Shown: positions 1-8,642, counted from the stretch's first letter. The stretch: DNA of 18,118 nt from an uncultured Eubacteriales bacterium (GCA_900545325.1 UQZE01000028.1:1-18118); one strand, 5' to 3'. Translations and numbers: made by a program. The notes: generated by a model from the letters alone, not told the origin.

Positions 1-10
1 CTTCCGATCT
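1..10 (+). other. Probable Illumina adapter remnant at contig edge
   Basis: The window opens with CTTCCGATCT, identical to the last ten bases of the common Illumina adapter ending (GCTCTTCCGATCT). It sits exactly at position 1 and is followed by AT-rich sequence of a different character. I read it as untrimmed adapter at a contig end, not genomic DNA. Chance identity of a 10-mer is possible, but its position at the very edge argues against it. Confidence 0.75.
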
Positions 11-14
11 ATAT

Positions 15-36
15 AAGGCACATTGTGCTATTTTTT
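15..36 (+). promoter_or_regulatory. Palindromic operator candidate with overlapping extended -10
   Basis: Positions 18-28 form the palindrome GCACA-T-TGTGC, just ahead of the small regulator gene. A TGCTATTTT sequence (TG at 26-27, hexamer 29-34) overlaps its right end and resembles an extended -10 box. A palindrome overlapping the promoter of an XRE-type gene is the usual arrangement for autorepression; that role is inferred. Sequence upstream is missing, so no -35 can be assessed. The element resembles one at 10598-10618 (15 of 21 bases). Confidence 0.4.
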
Positions 37-52
37 AAATGAGGTGAAAAAA

Positions 53-259
53 GTGTATCTGCAACAAATTCAAAAAAGGCTGCGCGAAGCAATCGCTTCC
101 AGCGGGCTCACGCAAAAGGAAATCGCGCGGCAAATCGGCGTCAATCCGTCTACGATAAGCAAATACGTCCGACTCGATAAATATCCTTCGCTGGATACTT
201 TCGGCCTTTTATGCAAGGTTCTGGATGTATCCGCCGACGAAATTCTGGGAATTAAATAG
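53..259 (+). CDS. Small XRE/Cro-type helix-turn-helix regulator
   Basis: A 68-residue, single-domain DNA-binding protein. The HTH spans about residues 14-45: 'LTQKEIARQIGVNPSTISKY' is a canonical HTH_3 helix-turn-helix, and the C-terminal 'LCKVLDVSADEILGI' is the usual last helix of Cro/C1-type repressors. The frame is open back to 23, but I chose the GTG at 53 because GAGGTG (41-46) lies at the right distance ahead of it and the protein then starts just before the first HTH helix. No sensor or effector domain is present. It lies 63 nt upstream of a putative nuclease gene in the same direction, which suggests a controller or repressor for that gene or for missing upstream genes. Family assignment is firm; target is inferred. 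Confidence 0.88.
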   Translation: MYLQQIQKRLREAIASSGLTQKEIARQIGVNPSTISKYVRLDKYPSLDTFGLLCKVLDVSADEILGIK

Positions 260-262
260 GCT

Positions 263-291
263 TGCGTTTATTTTAAACCTTCGAATATAAT
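263..291 (+). promoter_or_regulatory. Candidate promoter for the nuclease gene
   Basis: TATAAT at 286-291 is a perfect -10. A weak -35 (TTGCGT, 263-268) lies 17 bp upstream. The predicted start is near 298, giving a leader of about 25 nt that holds the ribosome binding site AGGGAG (311-316). The second gene may therefore be transcribed independently of the regulator. Confidence 0.5.
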
Positions 292-322
292 ATAAAATTT
301 TCGCGCAGCAAGGGAGAAACAC

Positions 323-1384
323 ATGAATCAAAAACTGTTAAACGAAACAATAGACTCTTATAAATCGTGGCTGAAAGACAATGACGACGGTTCGGCGGAA
401 AGAGCCGAAAGAGTCGGCTACTACCGCTCGTTCGACAAAGATAAATTATTATCGGCCGATGAAGACGAATTTGTCGAATACATAGGAAAGCTTTGGGCTT
501 CCAATATGTACGGCAACAAACATTACCTTGTCAACAAAATGATCGAAAGCAACAACGGATTTAAAAATTTGCTAAAATTGATCGCCGAATTTATTTACGG
601 AGAAGGCGATATTGCCTCAAGATGGGACAATTTCTATAAAGAATGCAAGTTTTTCGGCCCTTCGAGCATGAGCGAATTGCTCGGATATATTTACCCGAAC
701 GATTTCGCCTTGATGAACAGCCAGGTTCTCAAGGCCTTGTCATACCTGGGATTTTCTGAACTGCCCCGTTATAATTATCAATATACGGGCAAGAATTATT
801 TAAAGGTATGCGAAAACGTAAAAAAGCTAAAAACCGAACTTGAAAACAATGGCGTAACATGCAAAAATCTACTTGCCGTCGATTATTTCCTCTGGTACGT
901 AACGGAACATATCGAAGAAACAAATTCGAAAAATACGCAAAACATCGAAACGGCGGATAACGATACCAGTTCTTTTATTCATAAAGACACGATCGACAAA
1001 ATTGTAAATATAGGCACGATGCTCGGCTTCGACGCAATGTCGGAAGTAAAAGTGGCAAGCGGCGCAAAAGTAGATGCCGTCTGGTCGGTCAATATAGGCA
1101 ATATGGGCAGAGTCATTTATGTTTTCGAAGTCCAGACAAAAGGCAGCATCGACAGCTTGATACTGAATTTACAAAGGGCGGCGATGAACAAAGCGGTTCA
1201 GGCCGTCGTAGCCGTTTCCGACGAAAAACAGCTGTTGAAAATCAAAAACGAAGCGGCGCCCATTCGCAGTATCGATATAAAATTATGGAACTATGAAAGC
1301 GTGAACGAGGTTTACGAAAATCTTTCGAAAGCGTCTAACGTGATCAACAAGTTAGGCTTAGTCCCGCAGGATTTTTACGACTGA
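323..1384 (+). CDS. Putative PD-(D/E)XK-type nuclease, restriction/defence-like
   Basis: A 353-residue protein with an AGGGAG ribosome binding site ahead of its ATG. Residues about 1-195 are helical; a 'FFGPSSMSELLGYIYPNDFALMNS' stretch (about 110-133) resembles an N-terminal region I associate with restriction-like proteins (family memory, not a search). Residues about 220-335 look like a restriction-endonuclease fold: 'GAKVDAVW' supplies Asp251 and, one strand later, 'FEVQTKG' gives Glu269-Val-Gln271, followed by a 'NLQRAAMNKAVQAVVAVSD' helix-strand. This is the D...ExQ variant of D...ExK, so catalysis is plausible but unproven. The gene is AT-richer, with more AAA and ATA codons, than the addAB block, consistent with transfer. 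No methyltransferase is in the window; one could lie beyond the contig edge. A non-catalytic DNA-binding role remains possible. Confidence 0.6.
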   Translation: MNQKLLNETIDSYKSWLKDNDDGSAERAERVGYYRSFDKDKLLSADEDEFVEYIGKLWASNMYGNKHYLVNKMIESNNGFKNLLKLIAEFIYGEGDIASRWDNFYKECKFFGPSSMSELLGYIYPNDFALMNSQVLKALSYLGFSELPRYNYQYTGKNYLKVCENVKKLKTELENNGVTCKNLLAVDYFLWYVTEHIEETNSKNTQNIETADNDTSSFIHKDTIDKIVNIGTMLGFDAMSEVKVASGAKVDAVWSVNIGNMGRVIYVFEVQTKGSIDSLILNLQRAAMNKAVQAVVAVSDEKQLLKIKNEAAPIRSIDIKLWNYESVNEVYENLSKASNVINKLGLVPQDFYD

Positions 1385-1400
1385 TCAAACATAACGATAT

Positions 1401-1437
1401 AAAAAAGGCGGCCTCTGCAGTCGAGGCCGCCTTTTTT
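1401..1437. terminator. Bidirectional intrinsic terminator
   Basis: Perfect 9-bp stem GGCGGCCTC (1407-1415) / GAGGCCGCC (1423-1431) with a 7-nt loop, flanked by A6 (1401-1406) and T6 (1432-1437). It lies between the convergent ends of the nuclease gene (+) and the membrane-protein gene (-) and can terminate both transcripts. Confidence 0.93.
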
Positions 1438-1447
1438 GCAGATCCGC

Positions 1448-2059
1448 TCACGCGCCGTATTTGGCGAGCATTCTGATGAGAGAGGACAGCTTTTCGTTGA
1501 CCGCGGCGAGCGGCACTTCCTCCTTTTCCATGCCCGCGAGGGCGAATTCCAGTTCGTTTATCTTGTTCCTGTCCGACGCGGAAAGGTCGAAATAGGAAAG
1601 CCGCTCTATCACGCTGCGCGCATGCGAGATAGACAGGCTCTTTTTCACGTCCGACTCCGAAGAGAACTTCGGCGCGGAAAGCGCGCTGTTCTCCCGCATG
1701 GTGTCCGCAGGCACGGGCGTTTTCAGCTTGCGGTCGAGCGAACGCACGAATTCGCGCACGGGCGCTTCGTCGCGCGCGGTTTTTTCCTTTGCGAAACAGC
1801 GGAGCACGCCGCTCAGCAGACAGACCAGCGCAAGGTCGATCGCCGTGAAGATCACGGCCGCGTCGGGAAGTTCCGCCGCGTAGAGAAACGCGCATTGCAG
1901 CGACACGAACGCCCCGCCGAAATAAAAATACGGCCGCTTGTTTTTCAGAAACAGAAACAGCACGAAAAACGCGAGGATCAGACCGTTTGCCGCCGCAACG
2001 GGAACGACGGGCGAAATCTTAGAAAATATCGCAAAACCATTCAGAAATTCTTCCAGCAT
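1448..2059 (-). CDS. Small membrane protein of unknown function
   Basis: A 203-residue protein I do not recognise. Three hydrophobic segments are visible at about residues 17-38, 45-63 and 65-89. A polar, charged C-terminal half (about 90-203) follows, with a predicted helical region 'SVIERLSYFDLSASDRNKINELEFAL' and no catalytic motif. An AGAGGTG ribosome binding site lies 7 nt before the ATG. The gene starts 93 nt after addA on the same strand and ends at the shared terminator 1401-1437, so it is probably the last gene of the addBA operon. I saw no clear promoter in the gap. Nothing in the sequence ties it functionally to DNA repair. Confidence 0.75.
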   Translation of the reverse strand: MLEEFLNGFAIFSKISPVVPVAAANGLILAFFVLFLFLKNKRPYFYFGGAFVSLQCAFLYAAELPDAAVIFTAIDLALVCLLSGVLRCFAKEKTARDEAPVREFVRSLDRKLKTPVPADTMRENSALSAPKFSSESDVKKSLSISHARSVIERLSYFDLSASDRNKINELEFALAGMEKEEVPLAAVNEKLSSLIRMLAKYGA

Positions 2060-2099
2060 AAACTACACCTCTTTTTTTGTCGTCTGGTATAATTTTTGC

Positions 2100-2122
2100 A
2101 CGTTTTTGCAGTCGAAAAACGT
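2100..2122. other. Hairpin in the addA / membrane-protein gap
   Basis: ACGTTTTT (2100-2107) pairs with AAAAACGT (2115-2122) around a 7-nt loop. There is no clean U-tract after it in the - direction, so it is not a convincing terminator. It may be a processing or stability element between the two genes. Confidence 0.35.
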
Positions 2123-2152
2123 CGCTTATTGCCGTTTCGCCGCCGAAAAAGT

Positions 2153-5100
2153 CTAAATTTCGATCAGTTCGGCCTGCGCGAGCGACAAAATATACGTTTT
2201 TTGCACTTTGAGCGGCAGACTCTTTTCCACCGCGTACTTATAGAGCGACAGCTGTCTTTCGTACGTTTTCACGAGCGACGGCGCGTCCTTTCCCGAATAC
2301 TTGTAATCTACGAGCACGGCCTCGTCCCCCTTTACCGCCAAAAGGTCTATGATGCCCTGCAGCATGATCTCGCCGCCCTCAAGACCGCAAAGCGGGGCGG
2401 GCACGTTGACGGTAAACCACTGTTCGCGGAAAAGCGTATATCCGTTCAGAAAGCCGAGCACGCCGCTTTCCAGCAGTTTCTGCAAAGCGGGCAGGGAAAG
2501 CAGCGCCGCCTGATCTTCTCCGATCAGTCCTTCCGCACGCTGGCGGGAAAGCTCCGACGCCGCGTCCTCGGCGGAAAAATCGAGATTTTCCATAAACTTA
2601 TGCATGGCGATACCCCGTTCCGTCGTGATCTCTTCGTCGAGCGAAAGATAGTTCATCGGCTCGTCCTCGTCCTTTGCCGCCGCGGCGGTAACCGAAGTTT
2701 TGAGTTTCAGCCGCGTGTCGGCCTCGAACGGATACGCATATACGAGATTTTTTCCGATCAGCTCGCGGAGCCGCTCGTCCCCCTCTCCGACAAAAACCTT
2801 TGTCGGTTCCTTTCCTCCGCCGGCGGCTCCCGTTTCCTCCGCGGCCACGGGCAGATCGGGCGGCAGAAAGGCCAGGTATCTGTCCGCCCGGCGGATATCC
2901 CGCTCTTCCGGAGCGGCCGTACCCACGAGGTGAAGAGAATATTTCGCGCGGGTGAGCGCGACGTAAAAGAGCCTGAGTTCCTCCCGCACGGCCTCGGCGC
3001 GGATTCGGCTTTTCAGAAATTTGCGCAGCACGGTGTCGCCGTAAGTTTTGTTGACGTCGTCGTAAAACTGTACGGCAAAGCCGTATTCCCGCGTTTTCAC
3101 CACTTTCGCGTTGCAGTCGGCAAAGTTAAACTTTTTGTCCAGCCCCACCACGAACACCACGGGATATTCCAATCCCTTGGAGGCGTGAATGGTGAGGATC
3201 TTGACGGCGTCCGTCCCCGCGGCCTCGCTCAGTTTGAATTCGCTCGGCGCGTTTTCTATGCGGCTGAGAAATTCGCGCACGGTGAAGTTTTCCGCCGCGG
3301 CGACGAACCTTTCCGCGCGGCGAAGCTTGCCGTTTCCCTCGAAAGAGGCGGCGATGCGCAGTTCGAGCGCGGTATCCGCCATCACGGCGCGGAGAACGTC
3401 CGCCGCCCGCGCCTGCGCTGCGTACAGCCGCAGTTTTTTTATGTATTTATCGAACGAGCGCAGTTTTTCTCCCAAAGCGGTGTCTGCGCCGAGCGCGGTA
3501 TCGTAGGCGTCGCAGAAAGTGCGCTCTCCCGCCGCGTCGGGCGCGTGCGCGTCCGCATAAAGGCGGATTTCCGCCAGTTCCTCGTCGGTGAACGAATACA
3601 GGTTTTTGAGCGCGGAACAAAGGGGCACGTCCTGGCGGAAGTTGTCTACCAGCCGCAGAACGTCGGTGAGCGCCTTGATCTCCGCGTAGTCTACCACGCT
3701 CCCCGCCTCCGCTTCGGAGGGGATGCCGCGGCGCAGAAGCTGTTTCACCAGCCGTTCGGCAAGGCTGCCTCGGCTCCTGAGCAGCACGGCCACATCGCCG
3801 TAGCCCACGCGCCGCATGCAGCCGCTCTCCGCGTCGAAATAATCTTTTCCGATCTCTCTTTCGATAAGGTCGGCGAGAAAATTTCCCAAGGCGAATTCCT
3901 CGCCCTCCGCGCTCTCTTCCAGAATATCATACACGCGGGGTTCGGCATATACCCGCTTTTTCTTTTCCGCCCGCAGAATATCGAGCGAAAAGCGCCCGCG
4001 CCGCTCCCCGTATAAGCCGCCGCTCACGAGGCGGGAGGTTCCCGCATAGTCCACGCCCGAAAAATCCGCTTTCATGCAATGGTCGAAAATGCGGTTGACG
4101 TTATCGATGATCTCGGGCGCGGAGCGAAAATTATAATTGAGATATTTCACCCGGCCGTCTGCGGTAAACGCGCGCTCCTTTTCTTCAAACAGCTTGGAAT
4201 TACAGCCTCTGAAACCGTAAATGCTCTGTTTGAGGTCGCCCACCATGAACAGATTGTCCCGCGAAACGGCGCGGAAGATCATTTCCTGCACGCCGTTGGT
4301 ATCCTGATATTCGTCCGCGAACACATATTTATAGCGCGACCGCACTTCCCCGCGCACGCTTTCGATATTGAGCAGGGCGAGCGCGCCGTGCTCGAGATCG
4401 TTGAAGTCCACGGCGTTGCATTCCCGCTTTTCCTCCGCGTAGCGCGCCATGAATTTTTCGCAAAGGTAAATGAGCGCCTCGGTGTGCGCGCCGCAGGCAA
4501 GCAGTTTTTCTATTTCCTCCTCCCGCTCGCCCAGCGCGGCGTAGCCGTCCACGGCGTCGAACACGTCCTCCCGCGCGCAGCGCATACACTCCTTGATCGC
4601 CTCGCCTTCTTCGGTCGCGCATTTAAAGGCGAAACGCGGCAGACCGTTTTTATCTCTGGCGCGGCGTTCGCACAGTCCCGCGACGGCGCGCGCGTATTCT
4701 TCCGCCTTGCTTTCGCCCAGCATATCGAGCTGCGCGGCGTAGGCGTTGAAAGTATGCAGCCCCCTGTCGAATTCTTCGTACAGTTCCGCTAAAAGAGAAT
4801 CGTAAAAATACCCTCCTTTCTCTTCGGTGTAGTTTTCCGCGCTCTTTCTCAGCGTCGCGGCGGGGTCGGCCTCCGAAAAGGCGAATTCGCAGAGCGACAG
4901 CACGGTTTCCTTGAGATCCCTGTCCTTGCGCTTGCGCGCGTGCCTGCCCGCGAGCAGCGCGAGTTTTTCGTCCTCCGCGGCGTAAAGCTCTTCGAAAAGT
5001 TCGCCGATCGTCCTGTTTTTCAGTTCCCGCGCGCGGGATTCGTCCATGATCTCGAAGTCCTGCGAAAGCCCGGCCTCAAAAAAATATTTCCTCAGCAGGC

Positions 5101-5407
5101 GCCCGCAGAACGCGTGCACCGTGCTGATGTCCGCGGTATATACGTCGGCGAGCTGGCTTTTCAGCGATTCTTTGCCCGCGGCGATCTCCCTCAGCATGGC
5201 TTTCAGGAGTTTTTCCCGCATTTCCGCCGCCGCCTTTTCGGTAAAGGTTACGGCTAAAATTTCGCTCACGCGCGCCTTGCCCTCCACGACGAGGCGGATA
5301 AGCCGCCTGATCATGGCGAAGGTCTTGCCGCTCCCCGCCGAGGCGGATACCAGCAGATCGCCTTCGTCGTGAAAGATCACTTCGGCCTGTTCTTTTTTAA
5401 GTTCCAT
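2153..5407 (-). CDS. addA: AddA, ATP-dependent helicase/nuclease subunit A
   Basis: A 1084-residue UvrD-like helicase with a RecB-type nuclease, acting with AddB at DNA double-strand ends to produce 3' tails for RecA. Visible: Walker A 'ASAGSGKT' (22-29), motif II 'DEYQDT' (365-370), motif III 'GDLKQSIYGFRG' (390-401), motif IV 'YNFRS' (425-429), motif V 'TIHASKGLEYPVVFV' (739-753), motif VI 'LFYVALTRAK' (813-822). The C-terminal nuclease shows His936, Asp1021 in 'GIID', the 'DYK' at 1034-1036 and 'QLSLYKYAV' (1052-1060), so the second nuclease site looks intact. Length is slightly under the usual ~1200. The frame stays open to 5500, but I chose the ATG at 5407: GGGAGG precedes it and the Walker A then falls at the family position. 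It overlaps the end of addB by 11 nt, implying translational coupling. Confidence 0.95.
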   Translation of the reverse strand: MELKKEQAEVIFHDEGDLLVSASAGSGKTFAMIRRLIRLVVEGKARVSEILAVTFTEKAAAEMREKLLKAMLREIAAGKESLKSQLADVYTADISTVHAFCGRLLRKYFFEAGLSQDFEIMDESRARELKNRTIGELFEELYAAEDEKLALLAGRHARKRKDRDLKETVLSLCEFAFSEADPAATLRKSAENYTEEKGGYFYDSLLAELYEEFDRGLHTFNAYAAQLDMLGESKAEEYARAVAGLCERRARDKNGLPRFAFKCATEEGEAIKECMRCAREDVFDAVDGYAALGEREEEIEKLLACGAHTEALIYLCEKFMARYAEEKRECNAVDFNDLEHGALALLNIESVRGEVRSRYKYVFADEYQDTNGVQEMIFRAVSRDNLFMVGDLKQSIYGFRGCNSKLFEEKERAFTADGRVKYLNYNFRSAPEIIDNVNRIFDHCMKADFSGVDYAGTSRLVSGGLYGERRGRFSLDILRAEKKKRVYAEPRVYDILEESAEGEEFALGNFLADLIEREIGKDYFDAESGCMRRVGYGDVAVLLRSRGSLAERLVKQLLRRGIPSEAEAGSVVDYAEIKALTDVLRLVDNFRQDVPLCSALKNLYSFTDEELAEIRLYADAHAPDAAGERTFCDAYDTALGADTALGEKLRSFDKYIKKLRLYAAQARAADVLRAVMADTALELRIAASFEGNGKLRRAERFVAAAENFTVREFLSRIENAPSEFKLSEAAGTDAVKILTIHASKGLEYPVVFVVGLDKKFNFADCNAKVVKTREYGFAVQFYDDVNKTYGDTVLRKFLKSRIRAEAVREELRLFYVALTRAKYSLHLVGTAAPEERDIRRADRYLAFLPPDLPVAAEETGAAGGGKEPTKVFVGEGDERLRELIGKNLVYAYPFEADTRLKLKTSVTAAAAKDEDEPMNYLSLDEEITTERGIAMHKFMENLDFSAEDAASELSRQRAEGLIGEDQAALLSLPALQKLLESGVLGFLNGYTLFREQWFTVNVPAPLCGLEGGEIMLQGIIDLLAVKGDEAVLVDYKYSGKDAPSLVKTYERQLSLYKYAVEKSLPLKVQKTYILSLAQAELIEI

Positions 5408-8400
5408 CTCCGTCCTCCCTGCAAGCGTTTTTCGCGGCCGCCACGATCGTTTCCGACCTGACCACGTCCTCGTCGCGCTCCTCCGCGGCGCCGTCCGCAA
5501 AGAACGGGCACATACCGCCGAACGCGCAGTAATCGCACGCGCCTTTGTACGGCGAAGCGGCGATCACCCCTTCGGACAGCCGTTCCGCGCCCTTTTCGGC
5601 GATCAGCAGGGCGTATTTCAGATAGCCGTCGAATTCCTCGCGGGTGAGCATTCTGCCGCCGCGGAGGGTGATCTCGCCGTCCTTTTTCACGCCGATCTTG
5701 ATGCCCGTCATCTCGCTTTCGGGGTGTTCTATGCTCAAATTCCTGTCGCTCGCGAAAATGATCTCTTTATCCTCCAGCGTGTGTCCGAAAAAGTCTTCCT
5801 TTTTATCCTTGTCCGCGATATAGTCGTCGCTGACGTTGCAATAGTATACGCCCGCGGGCTTGTGAAGTCCCGCAAACGCGTTCATATAAAGGTAAATCTG
5901 AATGTCCTTGCCTACGAAAAGATCTTTATCCGCCTTGCTGAACGAACCCGTTTTATAGTCCACGATGCGGATATAATCGCCCTTTTTGTCTATGCGGTCG
6001 ACCTTGCCCTCTATATAATATTTCCTGCCGCCGGCAGAAAGCTCTATCGCCTTATAGCGCTTGCTCTTCTTCCCGAACCATACCTCCTGCCCGAGCAGTT
6101 CGAAATCGGAATACTTATACTGTCGGTAAATACGCACGCAGTAATGCGCCGCCTCCGACTTCATGCGGGCGAGCATGTCCCTGCCCGACGAACTTTCCTC
6201 CAGACGGGCGTAAACCTCGTCGCGGGCCGTTTCCTCCGCCAGCGAGAAAGCGAAGGCGAGCGCCTCCTCTTCGTTTTCGAAACGCGCCGCCTCGGGCGCG
6301 AACTTTTCGAAAACGGAATGGAAAAAGTTGCCCGTCTCCGTGGGCACGTCCCCCGTTTTTCTCTCTTTCAGCCCCAAGCCGTTCACGAGAAAATTTCTGT
6401 ACGGACAGGCGTAATAAGCTTGCAGCACCGAAGCGCTCAGTCTGCCCTCTCGCAGAACGACTTCCCGATTGGATTTCAGCCTGAGCGTCATTTCGCTGTT
6501 CGCGCTCGCCAGCATGGCGTCCGCGATCTCCCTGTCGCCGCCCGAAGTCAGGCGGTAATAAGCCGACGCCGCCGTCAGGTCGCACTCTCCCTCGCGGAAA
6601 GCGTTGATCTGCCTTGCGAAAGCCTTTTTCGCCTGCGCGGGCGTGAGATAGAGCATGGCGTCCAGCCTGCGGCGCGCCTCCTCGCCCGCGGCGGCGTAAA
6701 AAGATCTCACGAGCGCGGCGGACATGGGCGCGATCGGCCTGCCTTTGCTTACGAACATCGCCGAAAAATAATCGAACATCTCGCTTTTGAGCTGCGGCTT
6801 GCCGTTTTCGCCCACCGCCGAGCAGGAAAGGTACAGCCTTTCGGAAAAAGCGGCGGCGGCGAGCGCGGCGTTTTCCCGCTCGCGGCGGTTGACCGCGGAA
6901 ATCTTCGGCTCGACGAAAACTTTCAGATCCTCCAGTTTTTCGAGGTCGGCGTCGGTCAGCATGGCCACGTCGTTTTTCACGGCGGGCACGCCGTCCGCAA
7001 GCCCTTCCAAAAAGAGCGTTTTCGCCTTTACCAGCCTCGTTTCCCTGAACGCGCCCACGTACACGGCGTCCGCATACTGCGGCAGAACGGCGATTTCGTC
7101 CGCGGCAAATCCGCTCGCCAGAATATCCCTGAATTCGTCTATATCGAGCACGTGCCCGCCGAGAAGCTTATCCGTTTCGTCGAGCAGCGCGCCGAGCTTG
7201 TCGAACCCCTGCGCGGTAAACGCGGCCTCCTGCAAATATCCTTCCCGTTCGTAGGCCGCGGCGAGTTCCGCCCCCCTGTCCGCGGCGGAAAGCGCTTCCA
7301 ACGCGCCGCGGAGAGCGTCCGTAAAGCCCTTTGCGCTCATCTTCCGCTTCAACGGCGCGAAGAGCGCGGCTACGCGTTCCCGCGCGCTTTCGTAAGAACC
7401 GAAATCGGGCTCGCTCCGCCCGTAGCGGAAGGGGCGGAAAAACATGGAGCGCGAATAGCCGTAGCGGAGCAGATAGTTTTCAAAGCCGTCCGCAAAATCC
7501 ATCGGAAACACGAGCGGGTTTTTCACGAGCGCGAGCATGTCCTCCAACGCGTAGCCGCGGCGGAACGCCGTGAAAAAGTCCAGCGCGAAACGGGCGGCGG
7601 CGTGTTCGGAAAGGCTGCGCTTTTCGTCGAGAAAATACGGTATTCCGTATTCGCCGAATGCCTTTTTGAGCGCCGCGGGCGAAGCGCCGCCGAGGGCGAC
7701 CTCCGCGTCGCTGTAGCGCATTTTTCCGTCGATCACGTCGCGCTTTATGATAGAGGCGATATGTTCCGCCTCGTCCGCGGCGGAAGCCGCTTCGTACATA
7801 AAGATTTGATTCGTTTCCACGGGCGGAGCGGCAAAAGCGGAAGGGTTAAAGATGTTTTGCAAAATCGTCCGCTGCACGCCCTCTTCTCCGCCGAGGGAAA
7901 CGATTTCCAGCTCCTCCCCGACCTCCCGCGCGGCTCTGCGGTAGGCCTCTGCGGCTTCAGACGTGTAGGCGAATTCGTTTTCCCCGCTCACAAGATAACC
8001 CGTTACCGAACGGGCGCAGCGCATAAACGATTTCACGACCTCGATCTCCTGCCGCGTGAACGAGGAATAGGCTGCCACGTAGACGTCCGCGCCCTTCACG
8101 CCCCGTTCCGCGAGCGCGGGCAGGGCGGCGAGATAGTTGCTCTGGTCTTTGTATCTCCCGTCTATGGCGTTTTCGTACGCCTCGTATAAAAGCGCGATAT
8201 CGGAAAGCTTGTCCTTCAAAAGCCCCTCGGCGCGCGCGGCGGCGGCGCGTAGCTCCTCCGCCCCCACTTTTGCGCTCTTGAGCTGGGCGATGCACTCGTA
8301 CACCGCGGGCGCGAGCGATTTCCGTCGCGCGCGTTTGAGGCAGGAAAGCTCTTCCGCACGCTCCCCGATAATCTTGCGGAGCAGCATGACCGAGCCTTCC

Positions 8401-8636
8401 TTGCTCAGAAGGTCTTTCGGCTCGTAAAGGGATTTTAAAAATCTGCGCATGGAAAAAACGCGGGTGTTGAAAGTGCCTCCCACGCGCTTTAAAATCGCCC
8501 GCTCCGTGATGAGCGTGGTCTTTTCCTCGGTGAATATAAAATTTTTCCCCTCCAGCCCGCGCGCTTTCGGAGCGACGGCCTCCGCAAGAGCGTCGATGAG
8601 CGCGCAGCAGCTTTCGGCGACGTATAACTTAAGCAT
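5397..8636 (-). CDS. addB: AddB/RexB, helicase/nuclease subunit B
   Basis: A 1079-residue partner of AddA in double-strand break processing. The C-terminal nuclease has 'EGKVDRID' (Asp880) and 'DYKTG' (893-897), with the upstream His773. The four cysteines of the AddB iron-sulphur staple are present: Cys744 in 'CPYRNF' and Cys1034, Cys1037 and Cys1043 in 'CDYCAFGGMC'. The N-terminus, where many AddBs carry a GxxGSGKS/T P-loop, reads 'LYVAESCCALIDAL', so the ATP site is absent; this is closer to what I recall of RexB than of B. subtilis AddB. The following 'IFTEEKTTLITERAIL' aligns with the conserved block after the P-loop, so the start is right. No Shine-Dalgarno sequence precedes the ATG and a -10 box sits only 6 nt upstream. 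It is the first gene of the addBA operon. Confidence 0.94.
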   Translation of the reverse strand: MLKLYVAESCCALIDALAEAVAPKARGLEGKNFIFTEEKTTLITERAILKRVGGTFNTRVFSMRRFLKSLYEPKDLLSKEGSVMLLRKIIGERAEELSCLKRARRKSLAPAVYECIAQLKSAKVGAEELRAAAARAEGLLKDKLSDIALLYEAYENAIDGRYKDQSNYLAALPALAERGVKGADVYVAAYSSFTRQEIEVVKSFMRCARSVTGYLVSGENEFAYTSEAAEAYRRAAREVGEELEIVSLGGEEGVQRTILQNIFNPSAFAAPPVETNQIFMYEAASAADEAEHIASIIKRDVIDGKMRYSDAEVALGGASPAALKKAFGEYGIPYFLDEKRSLSEHAAARFALDFFTAFRRGYALEDMLALVKNPLVFPMDFADGFENYLLRYGYSRSMFFRPFRYGRSEPDFGSYESARERVAALFAPLKRKMSAKGFTDALRGALEALSAADRGAELAAAYEREGYLQEAAFTAQGFDKLGALLDETDKLLGGHVLDIDEFRDILASGFAADEIAVLPQYADAVYVGAFRETRLVKAKTLFLEGLADGVPAVKNDVAMLTDADLEKLEDLKVFVEPKISAVNRRERENAALAAAAFSERLYLSCSAVGENGKPQLKSEMFDYFSAMFVSKGRPIAPMSAALVRSFYAAAGEEARRRLDAMLYLTPAQAKKAFARQINAFREGECDLTAASAYYRLTSGGDREIADAMLASANSEMTLRLKSNREVVLREGRLSASVLQAYYACPYRNFLVNGLGLKERKTGDVPTETGNFFHSVFEKFAPEAARFENEEEALAFAFSLAEETARDEVYARLEESSSGRDMLARMKSEAAHYCVRIYRQYKYSDFELLGQEVWFGKKSKRYKAIELSAGGRKYYIEGKVDRIDKKGDYIRIVDYKTGSFSKADKDLFVGKDIQIYLYMNAFAGLHKPAGVYYCNVSDDYIADKDKKEDFFGHTLEDKEIIFASDRNLSIEHPESEMTGIKIGVKKDGEITLRGGRMLTREEFDGYLKYALLIAEKGAERLSEGVIAASPYKGACDYCAFGGMCPFFADGAAEERDEDVVRSETIVAAAKNACREDGDGT

Positions 8637-8642
8637 ACTGAT

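Noticed and set aside
2096..4015. Long + strand open frame (639 codons) opposite addA
   Set aside because: It is antisense to addA, whose helicase and nuclease motifs are complete. The frame is Arg/His/Phe-rich with no domain, as expected from the mirror of GC-rich coding sequence.
5408..5500. Upstream extension of addA
   Set aside because: It would add 31 Arg-rich residues within addB. GGGAGG and family alignment both support the ATG at 5407.
5724..8189. Long + strand open frame (821 codons) opposite addB
   Set aside because: Same reason: a compositional mirror of addB, with low-complexity Arg/Val/His content and no ribosome binding site or motif.
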